A stretch of DNA of 7,668 nt, from positions 1-7,668 of the forward strand of contig JBEAOO010000034.1 of the NCBI GenBank assembly GCA_041164825.1. The letters run 5' to 3'. Positions 1 to 5,613 of the stretch are shown here, piece after piece. Made by a program: the position numbers and the translations under genes. The DNA comes from JBEAOO01 sp041164825 (lineage in GTDB: Bacteria > Pseudomonadota > Gammaproteobacteria > Burkholderiales > Burkholderiaceae_C). The notes beneath the pieces are model-generated. The model had not been told where the DNA came from, did no database searches, and saw only the letters and a program-made list of their open reading frames with translations. Position 1 is the first letter of the stretch. Every line of letters begins with the position of its first letter.

Positions 1-68
1 GGCCGATTTGCGGAGGTAAAGGAGGAGGGCACGCGCAGCGGGCCCGGGGGACACGGAGCAAATCGGCC
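1..68. repeat. Inverted repeat, 11-bp arms, 46-nt spacer
   Basis: Positions 1-11 (GGCCGATTTGC) and 58-68 (GCAAATCGGCC) are perfect reverse complements. The left arm begins at the window edge, so the repeat may extend further left. The spacer starts with a purine-rich run and contains the 8-bp palindrome CGGGCCCG at 39-46. It could be the base of a structured RNA, or simply chance. There is no transposase or target duplication to support an insertion-sequence end. Confidence 0.45.
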
Positions 69-212
69 TGGCCCAGCGCCGCCCTCTCGCCGATCTCCGA
101 ACGAGAAGCCTTCGAACACGACGTCGCACGAGAAGCCGAGCCCTCACGGCCCATCGGGACTTGAGGTGCGTGGTGAAATCGGTGTCACTTCGATGCCCCG
201 ATCCGTGCCACC
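1..212. other. Non-coding leader region at left edge
   Basis: I find no convincing gene here. A minus-strand frame is open from an ATG near 153 to the window edge, but its serine/arginine/proline-rich product resembles nothing I know. The stretch holds an 11-bp inverted repeat (1-11 with 58-68), a purine-rich run at about 12-30 and a 10-nt direct repeat (101-110 and 128-137). It should carry the promoter of the small gene starting at 213, but I see no good -35/-10 pair. Confidence 0.5.
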
Positions 213-443
213 ATGATCCCCGACGACGCCCTGCTGCAATGGAACCCTGGCTCACCTGCTGAAGCGAAGGCGCTGGTGCAAGCCGTGCAAGCCAGCGCTC
301 AGGCGCGTGGCGTGGACCTGCCCAGTCCGCCCGCCGAGCCCGACAACTGCTGCGGCAACGACTGCGTGGAGTGCGTCTGGCTGGGCCACTACAGCGAAGT
401 GAGCTATTGGCGCGACGAAGCGGTGTTGCGCTGGGCCGATTGA
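213..443 (+). CDS. Small oxidoreductase-like domain protein
   Basis: This 76-residue protein has the hallmark of the 'oxidoreductase-like protein, N-terminal' family (Pfam PF09791). A proline-rich lead-in (residues 38-43) is followed by a compact cysteine motif CC-x3-C-x2-C (C46, C47, C51, C54), then an aromatic tail with W56, Y60, Y65 and W66. The family occurs in bacteria and in fungal and plant proteins. The biochemical role is not established, and the four cysteines suggest metal or Fe-S binding or redox activity, which is inference. The protein has no signal peptide or membrane segment, so it is probably cytoplasmic. The start is the only ATG, GTG or TTG in frame after an upstream stop at 174-176. 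No clear Shine-Dalgarno precedes it. The gene stands alone on + and converges on the membrane protein gene. Confidence 0.8.
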   Translation: MIPDDALLQWNPGSPAEAKALVQAVQASAQARGVDLPSPPAEPDNCCGNDCVECVWLGHYSEVSYWRDEAVLRWAD

Positions 444-449
444 GGCGCT

Positions 450-474
450 GGCTGGCTCAGCAGCTGAGCCAGCC
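450..474. terminator. Hairpin between convergent genes
   Basis: An 11-bp perfect GC-rich stem (450-460 with 464-474) with the 3-nt loop CAG begins 6 nt after the stop of the small + gene and lies 35 nt beyond the end of the - strand membrane gene. It is placed to act on both transcripts. Neither side has a T-run, so it may be a stabilising 3' hairpin or a weak terminator rather than a classical intrinsic one. Confidence 0.5.
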
Positions 475-509
475 GATCACGGCACCGCGACATTGGCGCT
501 GATGCCGCC

Positions 510-2306
510 TCAGGCGCTCAGCGGCTTGCCGCACGCCGCGCAAAACTTGGCCTCGGCCGTCGCCGGTGCGCCGCAGGCACTGCAAAAGCGCGGCGCCTGG
601 GCGGGGGGCAAACCATGCGCATCGGCCACGCGCAGCGCGTCGTGCAATTGCGCGGCGCCGGGCAAAGCGGGTGATGCCGCAGCGCCACCGGCCAGCATCG
701 CCTCGCCCGCTTGCAGCGCGCCCAGGCGGTGCCGATCAGCCTCGGCTTGCGGGGCAATGAACACGCTTTGTTGGCTGGCAAAAGCGCGCAGGTCGTGGGC
801 CAATTGCTGCGCCTCTTGCGAGGTGCTGAACATGGCGGTCACTTGGCGCGCGCTGTCTTTGCCAAACACCACCGACTCCACCCGCGCGCGCCACACGCGC
901 AGCGTCATCGACTCCACGCGCACCACATCGTTTTCGCTTTGCATGCGGCTGGCCAGCGCGCTGCCGGTGCCAATGCGAGACGACTGCCACACGCCCAGCA
1001 TCTCCACCCAGACCAGCACCGATTCAAAGTTGAAGCGGCCCCAGATGGCGCCTGCTGACTGGAAGCAAAACGCCGCCACCACCAGGCAGATGGCCGCATA
1101 ACCGATGGGCGCGTGTTGCGCCCAGCCGCCCTCCAGCAGCAACTGCGGGTCGAAGCCGCGCACGTAGTTGAGCGCAAAGGCCACGGCGGCCAGGGTCAGC
1201 AGCGTGGCGTACAGATCGAGCGCCACCAGCCAGCGGTGGCGCGGTGCGCTCAAGGCGCCGGCCAGCGTGGGCGCAGCGGCACCGGCCTGCGGCATGGGCT
1301 GGGTTTCTTCAAACAGCTCGCCGGCAAAACGGCCCGAGCCGGCGCTGCTCTCGGTGCTGGGCTCCAAGCGGGTGTAGCGGCGGTTGGGAATCTTCTCGAC
1401 CCACTCGTTTTGCAGGCGGCGGTCGAGTTCGGTCATCAGCGCGCCGGGCGGGCCGTTCATCGAGAGCGTGAGTTGCTCGCTGCTGCGCTGCGTGGGTGGC
1501 GGGCCGTCCACCTGCGCAAACACGGCCAACAAGATCAGCGCCACGGCCAGCAGCGCGGCACCCAGCAAAAAGAAGGTCTGGCCATGCAGCGCCAAGGGCA
1601 CCGCGGGCAGCGCCTTGCCCAACATGCCCGCGGCCACCGGGCCGATCACCGCCACCACGGCCAGCGCCAGCAGCGAGCTGGTGCTCATGCGCGCGCGGTC
1701 GCCGGCCACCAGGGGCTTGAGCAGCACGAAGGCCGCGAACACGAAGTAGGCGATGCCCAGCAGCGGCCGCGAGGCCTCGGTGCCAAAGAAGCCCCAGGCA
1801 AACACGAAGCTCGCGAAGGTGACGAGGAAAGCCAGCGCGTTGAAGAAGTGGCGCTGCGCCAGCTCCTGCACCACCAGCGGCGCGGTGATGAGCTGCGGGG
1901 CGGCGTGATACAGCACGCCGTTGAGCGCGCCTTGCGGCTCGGGCAGCTCGATGCCGCCTTGGCGCAGCATGGCCTTGCAGGCGTCGGCCGCGCGCGAGTT
2001 GCCGGTGGCACCCAGTGCCACTTCGGGCGCCAGCGAGGCCGGCCGGCCGCGGCCGAAGAAGAAGCGCAGGCGCCGCGCGCCCACCACCGCGAACGCCAAG
2101 CCACTGGCCAGCAGCGAGATGCCCACCAGCAGCGGCGCCACGCCCAGGCGCAGCGCATTGCCTTGCAGCGCCTCGCGCGCCCAGAGCAGTGCGGTCACAC
2201 CGCCAATCAGCAGTGCCGCGGCGCAGATGAACAGAAAGTTGTTTTCCACCCGGTAGGGGTTGGGCAGCTCAAGCCGCTGGTTCTCGGAGCTGTAGTCGTA
2301 GGCCAT
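510..2306 (-). CDS. Polytopic membrane protein with C-terminal zinc ribbon
   Basis: This 598-residue protein has no family I recognise beyond its parts. About eight hydrophobic segments can be seen: roughly 23-43, 53-77, 154-175, 181-201, 209-230, 244-266, 357-380 and 399-421. Hydrophilic regions at about 80-150 and 267-356 separate three groups of helices. After the last helix comes a soluble domain (about 425-515) with alternating hydrophobic and charged residues. An Ala/Pro-rich linker follows, and the chain ends in a zinc ribbon with C575-x2-C578 and C589-x2-C592 in the paired 'CSACG / CAACG' form. Such ribbons usually bind one zinc ion and mediate protein or nucleic-acid contacts. The soluble ends are probably cytoplasmic. 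AGGGA at 2311-2315 is a suitable Shine-Dalgarno for the ATG at 2306. The gene is transcribed divergently from the SDR gene, and its function is unknown. Confidence 0.85.
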   Translation of the reverse strand: MAYDYSSENQRLELPNPYRVENNFLFICAAALLIGGVTALLWAREALQGNALRLGVAPLLVGISLLASGLAFAVVGARRLRFFFGRGRPASLAPEVALGATGNSRAADACKAMLRQGGIELPEPQGALNGVLYHAAPQLITAPLVVQELAQRHFFNALAFLVTFASFVFAWGFFGTEASRPLLGIAYFVFAAFVLLKPLVAGDRARMSTSSLLALAVVAVIGPVAAGMLGKALPAVPLALHGQTFFLLGAALLAVALILLAVFAQVDGPPPTQRSSEQLTLSMNGPPGALMTELDRRLQNEWVEKIPNRRYTRLEPSTESSAGSGRFAGELFEETQPMPQAGAAAPTLAGALSAPRHRWLVALDLYATLLTLAAVAFALNYVRGFDPQLLLEGGWAQHAPIGYAAICLVVAAFCFQSAGAIWGRFNFESVLVWVEMLGVWQSSRIGTGSALASRMQSENDVVRVESMTLRVWRARVESVVFGKDSARQVTAMFSTSQEAQQLAHDLRAFASQQSVFIAPQAEADRHRLGALQAGEAMLAGGAAASPALPGAAQLHDALRVADAHGLPPAQAPRFCSACGAPATAEAKFCAACGKPLSA

Positions 2307-2363
2307 GGGTTCCCTGTGAGTGTGCTGGCGGGCCCGCCGTGGCGAGCCTGCTGTGGTGCGGCG

Positions 2364-2369
2364 ATTCTA
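2364..2369 (-). promoter_or_regulatory. Possible -10 box for the membrane protein gene
   Basis: On the minus strand this reads TAGAAT, one mismatch from TATAAT, about 58 nt before the start codon at 2306. It is the most AT-rich hexamer in the divergent region. I see no matching -35 at 16-18 nt. The 8-nt direct repeat AGGCACCG (2369-2376 and 2381-2388, 12-nt period) overlaps its upstream side and could be half-sites for a regulator. Confidence 0.25.
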
Positions 2370-2395
2370 GGCACCGACTCAGGCACCGGCTGCGG

Positions 2396-2438
2396 GCACA
2401 CTGCGGGCAGCGCCGCTCATGACGAGCGCGCAGTGTGC
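2396..2438. promoter_or_regulatory. Nested inverted repeat upstream of the SDR gene
   Basis: A perfect 10-bp repeat GCACACTGCG (2396-2405) pairs with CGCAGTGTGC (2429-2438). Inside it, CGCTC (2414-2418) pairs with GAGCG (2424-2428) around a 5-nt loop. The two stems abut on the right side and are separated by 8 nt on the left. The element ends 3 nt before the Shine-Dalgarno of the gene starting at 2454. It could be a regulator-binding site in the divergent promoter region or a 5'-UTR hairpin affecting translation. Confidence 0.45.
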
Positions 2439-2453
2439 GACGGAGAGGCGACC

Positions 2454-3158
2454 ATGAAAGTGATTCTGTTCGGTGGCACCGGCATGGTGGGCCAGGGCGT
2501 GTTGCGCGAGTGTTTGCGCGATGCCGGCGTGAGCGAGGTGCTGAGCATTGGCCGGCGGCCGCTGGGCCAAAACCACGCCAAATTGCGCGAGCTGATCGTG
2601 CCGGACCCAGGGCAACTGAACGTGCCGCCCAGCACCCTGGGCGGCTACGACGCTTGCTTTTTTTGCCTGGGCGTGTCGTCCTTCGGTCTCAGCGAGGCCG
2701 AGTTCACGCGGCTCATCTTTGACCTCACGCTCGGCGCCGCGCGCAAGCTGGCCCCAGTGAATCCGCAGATGGCGTTCATCTATGTGTCGGGCGCAGGCTG
2801 CGACACCAGCGAGCAGGGCCGCGTGATGTGGGCGCGCGTGAAGGGCCGCACCGAGAACGCGCTGCGCGCTTTGCCCTTCCGCGCGGTGTATTTGTTCCGC
2901 CCCGGCGCCATCGAGCCGCGCCACGGCATCCGCTCCAACACGGCGCTGTACCGCTGGGCCTATGTGCTGCTCGCGCCGCTGTTGCCGCTGCTGCGCCGCT
3001 GGGCGCCGCAACACCTCACCAGCACCGACCGCGTGGGCCTGGCGATGCTGCAGGCGGCACGCCACGGCGCGCCGTCGCCCTGGGTGGAGATGCGCGACAT
3101 CCAGGCCTTGTCGGACGCCGCTCTGGCGGCCATGCCGCCCCACACGCGCGCGCCCTGA
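2454..3158 (+). CDS. NAD(P)-binding atypical short-chain dehydrogenase/epimerase
   Basis: This 234-residue Rossmann-fold protein belongs to the atypical SDR group, with members usually annotated 'epimerase' or 'NAD(P)H-binding protein'. The N-terminus forms a beta strand running into the dinucleotide-binding loop GGTGMVG (7-13), followed by an R34-R35 pair that could select NADP. The strand before the active site reads YVSGAGCD (110-117). K130 sits where the catalytic lysine is expected, but the usual Tyr-x3-Lys is absent because position 126 is Trp. A YLFRPGAI strand follows (146-153), as in relatives that act on or simply bind redox cofactors. A hydrophobic stretch (168-180) could touch the membrane. 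The frame stays open far upstream, but the ATG at 2454 has a strong Shine-Dalgarno (GGAGAGG, 2442-2448) and starts exactly at the Rossmann fold. The substrate is unknown. Confidence 0.85.
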   Translation: MKVILFGGTGMVGQGVLRECLRDAGVSEVLSIGRRPLGQNHAKLRELIVPDPGQLNVPPSTLGGYDACFFCLGVSSFGLSEAEFTRLIFDLTLGAARKLAPVNPQMAFIYVSGAGCDTSEQGRVMWARVKGRTENALRALPFRAVYLFRPGAIEPRHGIRSNTALYRWAYVLLAPLLPLLRRWAPQHLTSTDRVGLAMLQAARHGAPSPWVEMRDIQALSDAALAAMPPHTRAP

Positions 3159-3177
3159 ACGCCACCGCCCTCAGGGC
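3152..3177. terminator. Weak hairpin spanning the two convergent stop codons
   Basis: GCCCTGA (3152-3158) and TCAGGGC (3171-3177) form a 7-bp stem around a 12-nt loop. Each arm contains the TGA stop of one of the two convergent genes. There is no T-run on either side. It may serve as a minimal shared terminator, or it may be coincidental, since the 12-bp gap leaves room for little else. Confidence 0.3.
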
Positions 3178-4589
3178 TTGCTCAGCGGCTGGCGCTCGCC
3201 CTCGAACATCGCGCCCATCGCCCACACCTGCAGGTCCAACGTCACCTTGCCCTCGCTGAAGGCGCTGGCCTGCACACTCTCTGCCAACGTCGGGTAGACG
3301 CGCGTGCTCAGGCACACCTGGTCGTTGGCGTACACCTCCAGCACGCTGCCATCGAGCAGCACGCGCAGGCGCAGGGGTTCGTCTTCGGCGATCAGCAGCG
3401 TGGTGTGCAGGTTCTGGCGCCGCACCTCGGTGCTGAGTGAGCTGTGTTCGCGCTCGATGGTGAGGCGCCGCGCGTCTTGCCAATAGACGATGCGCGTGCG
3501 CTCGCGGCCATCGGGCGAGGCCAGCAGCGTCAGGCCCACCTTCTCGCGGTTGCGGCCGCTGAAGCGGGCTTCGATGTCGAGCGCCGTGCCGGCAAACTGG
3601 GCCAGCGTGCCGCGGCTGTCGCCCGTGGGCGTGACCGCCACCGCCGCCTCACGCAAGCCGGCGATCTCGGCCGCGGGCCGCACAGTGAGCCGCCCCTGAG
3701 CATCCAAGCCCAACTCGCGCGGCACCGTCATCGCGCCGGCCCAGCCGCCGCGGTTGATGTGGGCCTGCTCGCGTTGTTCGTTCATCCACGCCCACTGCAG
3801 CATGCGGCCATCGGGTGCGCGCATCGTCAGGGGCGCAAAAGCGCCGCCGTCCACATCAAAGGGGCCGTCCCACTCGGGTGTGAAGCGCTCGTTCTCGAAG
3901 CGGCCGACAAAGGCGTGCACGCCCAGCAGCAGCCAGTGCGAGACCAGCAGCACCCAGCGGCTGCCATCACCCAGCGGGAAGAAGTTGGGGCACTCCCACA
4001 TCACGCCCAGGCGCTCGTCGGGCGCCGTGTAGAGCGGTTCGCGCGCTTGCCAGGTGATGCCGTCGTCGCTGCGGTAGAGCAGGGCCTGGCCGCGCTGGTG
4101 GTGCAGTGAGGCGCCCACCACCATGTACCAGTGGCCATCGTGCTGAAACACACAGGGGTCGCGGAAGTCGTGCGGCTCCACGCCCGCGGGCGGCTCAGCG
4201 ATCGTGCGCTCAGGGTGTTTGGTCCAGCGGCTCAAATCGGGCGTGCCGGTGGCCACGCACTGCACTTGGCGCGCCGCGCTGTAGCCGGTGTAGTAGAGCG
4301 TGGGCATCCCATTCACCAGTGCAAAGCATCCCGAAAAAAAACCGCCTTCGTCCTCACCCGCGGAGGGCGCCAAGGCCAGCGGCTCATCGCGCCAGTGCAT
4401 CAAGTCGGCGCTGCTGGCATGTCCCCAATGGATGTCGCCCCACTGCGGCGCGTTGGGGTTGTACTGGTAGTGCAGGTGCCAGCGGCCGTCGTGAAAACAC
4501 AGCCCGTTCGGGTCGTTGATCCAGTTCGTGGGCGCGGTGAAGTGGTAGCGCGGGCGGTGGCGGTCGGGTGAGGTCAGCGAGGCGATCAT
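3171..4589 (-). CDS. Glycoside hydrolase family 32 beta-fructosidase (sucrose hydrolase)
   Basis: This 472-residue enzyme belongs to GH32, the invertase/levanase/sucrose-6-phosphate hydrolase family, which cleaves terminal beta-D-fructofuranosyl linkages with retention. All three catalytic landmarks of the five-bladed propeller are present: WINDPNG (23-29, nucleophile D26), FRDP (142-145, transition-state stabiliser D144) and WECPNFF (198-204, acid/base E199). QYNP (42-45) and the FSG motif (85-87) are also conserved. A C-terminal beta-sandwich covers about 325-465. There is no signal peptide, so it probably acts in the cytoplasm on imported sucrose, sucrose-6-phosphate or short fructans. I cannot tell which. 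The ATG at 4589 is the only standard start after an upstream stop at 4641-4643, yet no Shine-Dalgarno is visible. It lies 61 nt downstream of the hydrolase-like gene and may be co-transcribed with it. No sugar transporter or regulator is nearby in the window. Confidence 0.93.
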   Translation of the reverse strand: MIASLTSPDRHRPRYHFTAPTNWINDPNGLCFHDGRWHLHYQYNPNAPQWGDIHWGHASSADLMHWRDEPLALAPSAGEDEGGFFSGCFALVNGMPTLYYTGYSAARQVQCVATGTPDLSRWTKHPERTIAEPPAGVEPHDFRDPCVFQHDGHWYMVVGASLHHQRGQALLYRSDDGITWQAREPLYTAPDERLGVMWECPNFFPLGDGSRWVLLVSHWLLLGVHAFVGRFENERFTPEWDGPFDVDGGAFAPLTMRAPDGRMLQWAWMNEQREQAHINRGGWAGAMTVPRELGLDAQGRLTVRPAAEIAGLREAAVAVTPTGDSRGTLAQFAGTALDIEARFSGRNREKVGLTLLASPDGRERTRIVYWQDARRLTIEREHSSLSTEVRRQNLHTTLLIAEDEPLRLRVLLDGSVLEVYANDQVCLSTRVYPTLAESVQASAFSEGKVTLDLQVWAMGAMFEGERQPLSKP

Positions 4590-4650
4590 GGCTGGCAGTG
4601 TGATGCGTTCCGGGCGCCTGGCGTGAGCATCCGGCGCGGCTCATGCCCGC

Positions 4651-5406
4651 TCAGGGCCCCGGTTGCGTGATCCAGCGAGAGATCAGCCCCACCGCCTCGG
4701 CTTCCATGCCGATGTAGCCGTGCCAATGCAAGGCGGCGCAGGTGTCGCCCGTGGGGTTGGCGCCGCCGTCCACCAGCAGCAGCTTTTTCACCGGGGCCTG
4801 GCTCAAGGCGCTCAAGATGGCGGGCACCTCGCGCGGCTCGCACACCACGCAGGCATCGCGCTGGTGATGCATCACCAGCACCGGCACGCGGATGGCGGCC
4901 AAGTCTTGCAGCGGCACGGCGCCGGGCTTTTTGGGGCTCACCACGCTGGATGTCAGCACCAAACCGGCGATGTCACCTTGCTCGCGGATGGCCGCTGCCG
5001 TGGCCGAGATCGTGCCCACCAGCCACAGCGGCAGCCCGCTGCGCGCCTTCACCGCGGCCAGCACGGCGTGCACGTCGGCGAGGTGGGGCTCGGCCACGCG
5101 ATCGGCGTAGTCCAGATCCTCCGAATCGCTGGGGCGGCCAAAGATGGCCACATTGAATCCCGCCGCGACGAATTGCGGCGCGGTGCGCACCAGGAAGTTG
5201 TTGCCCAGCGCCCGCCCGCCCTCGACCTTGCCAAAGCCGCCGCCCCCGCCCGGAAAGAGCAACACCGTGGCGCGCGCCTGCGGTGCGGCCTCCCAAAACA
5301 CAGTGGTGGTCACGCCCGAGCGGGTGGGCAGTTTGAGCAACTGGCCCTCGGCGTGCGCCCCGGTGGCCGCGACACAGAGCAGGGCAAACAAGGCGGATCT
5401 GATCAT
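4651..5406 (-). CDS. Secreted alpha/beta-hydrolase-like protein with altered nucleophile elbow
   Basis: This protein is 251 residues long from the ATG at 5406. Residues 1-19 form a typical signal peptide (positive start, hydrophobic core, AHA before the likely cleavage site), so the mature protein is probably periplasmic. The fold resembles alpha/beta-hydrolases: a strand leading to FPGGGGGFG (51-59, oxyanion-hole region), a candidate acid D184 in the HHQRD segment and a candidate histidine H229 in HWHGY. C186, C189 and C223 could form a disulfide. At the position of the nucleophile elbow, where GxSxG is expected, the sequence is instead LVGTISATA (129-137). S134 is the only serine there, without the flanking glycines. 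From memory, relatives read 'GTSRGTIS' at this point, so four residues appear to be missing. A longer frame from 5484 would place translation inside the terminator and spoil the signal peptide. There is no strong Shine-Dalgarno. The substrate is unknown. Confidence 0.8.
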   Translation of the reverse strand: MIRSALFALLCVAATGAHAEGQLLKLPTRSGVTTTVFWEAAPQARATVLLFPGGGGGFGKVEGGRALGNNFLVRTAPQFVAAGFNVAIFGRPSDSEDLDYADRVAEPHLADVHAVLAAVKARSGLPLWLVGTISATAAAIREQGDIAGLVLTSSVVSPKKPGAVPLQDLAAIRVPVLVMHHQRDACVVCEPREVPAILSALSQAPVKKLLLVDGGANPTGDTCAALHWHGYIGMEAEAVGLISRWITQPGP

Positions 5407-5468
5407 GGGGGGCGCCCGGGAGTGATGGGATCCGGCCCATGGTATGTGCATCAGAGGCGCCCCAGAAA

Positions 5469-5501
5469 CGACAAAGCCCAGCACGGGGCTGGGCTTTGTC
5501 G
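5469..5501 (-). terminator. Intrinsic terminator after tRNA-Thr
   Basis: A perfect 14-bp stem (5469-5482 with 5488-5501) encloses a 5-nt loop. Read on the minus strand it begins 11 nt beyond the tRNA CCA end and runs into TTTCT after the stem. Its outer part is AT-richer and its core GC-rich, as is usual for intrinsic terminators. It separates the pepN-fbp-tRNA unit from the hydrolase-like gene. Confidence 0.85.
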
Positions 5502-5512
5502 CTTGGATCAGA

Positions 5513-5588
5513 TGGTGCCGGAGAAAGGAGTCGAACCCTCGACCTTCTCATTACGAATGAGCTGCTCTACCAACTGAGCTACACCGGC
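5513..5588 (-). tRNA. tRNA-Thr, anticodon CGU
   Basis: This 76-nt tRNA gene includes an encoded CCA end (5513-5515). It folds as a full cloverleaf: acceptor GCCGGTG with CTCCGGC, D-stem GCTC/GAGC with a GG-containing loop, anticodon loop TTCGTAA giving anticodon CGT, and T-loop TTCGACT. It reads the threonine codon ACG, which should be well used in this GC-rich genome. Oddities are a U-U mismatch at acceptor pair 6-67 and a G-A apposition at 27-43. It sits 25 nt after the fbp stop and just ahead of the terminator at 5469-5501. Confidence 0.97.
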
Positions 5589-5600
5589 ATCAAGCCCATG

Positions 5601-5606
5601 AGTATA
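5601..5606 (-). promoter_or_regulatory. -10-like box for tRNA-Thr
   Basis: On the minus strand the sequence reads TATACT, one mismatch from TATAAT, ending 12 nt before the tRNA 5' end. Transcription would begin a few bases ahead of the mature tRNA. The -35 would fall inside the 3' end of fbp, where I see no good TTGACA match at 16-18 nt. It may be a weak internal promoter, with the tRNA also reached by read-through from fbp. Confidence 0.45.
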
Positions 5607-5613
5607 ACCGAGC

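Noticed and set aside
1113..2453. A + strand frame open for 447 codons, continuous with the SDR gene, which would give a 681-residue fusion
   Set aside because: It is antisense to the well-supported membrane protein gene, its product is a His/Gln/Arg/Ala/Gly-rich sequence with no fold features, and the SDR gene has its own Shine-Dalgarno and natural N-terminus at 2454.
3444..4571. Two long + strand frames (3444-4109 and 4131-4571) opposite the GH32 gene
   Set aside because: They are shadows of the GH32 codon pattern in high-GC DNA, and GH32 has all its catalytic motifs.
5407..5484. Longer start for the hydrolase-like gene at 5484
   Set aside because: That start lies inside the terminator hairpin and adds 26 residues ahead of a complete signal peptide, so the ATG at 5406 is preferred.
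4663..5577. A 304-codon + strand frame ending across the tRNA gene
   Set aside because: It is antisense to the hydrolase-like gene, the terminator and the tRNA. Its C-terminal peptide (EKGVEPSTFSLRMSCSTN) is simply the complement of tRNA-Thr translated, a known source of false proteins.
5513..5588. tRNA gene as an integration site for a mobile element
   Set aside because: There is no integrase, no repeat of the tRNA 3' end nearby and no composition change. The flanks are ordinary genes.
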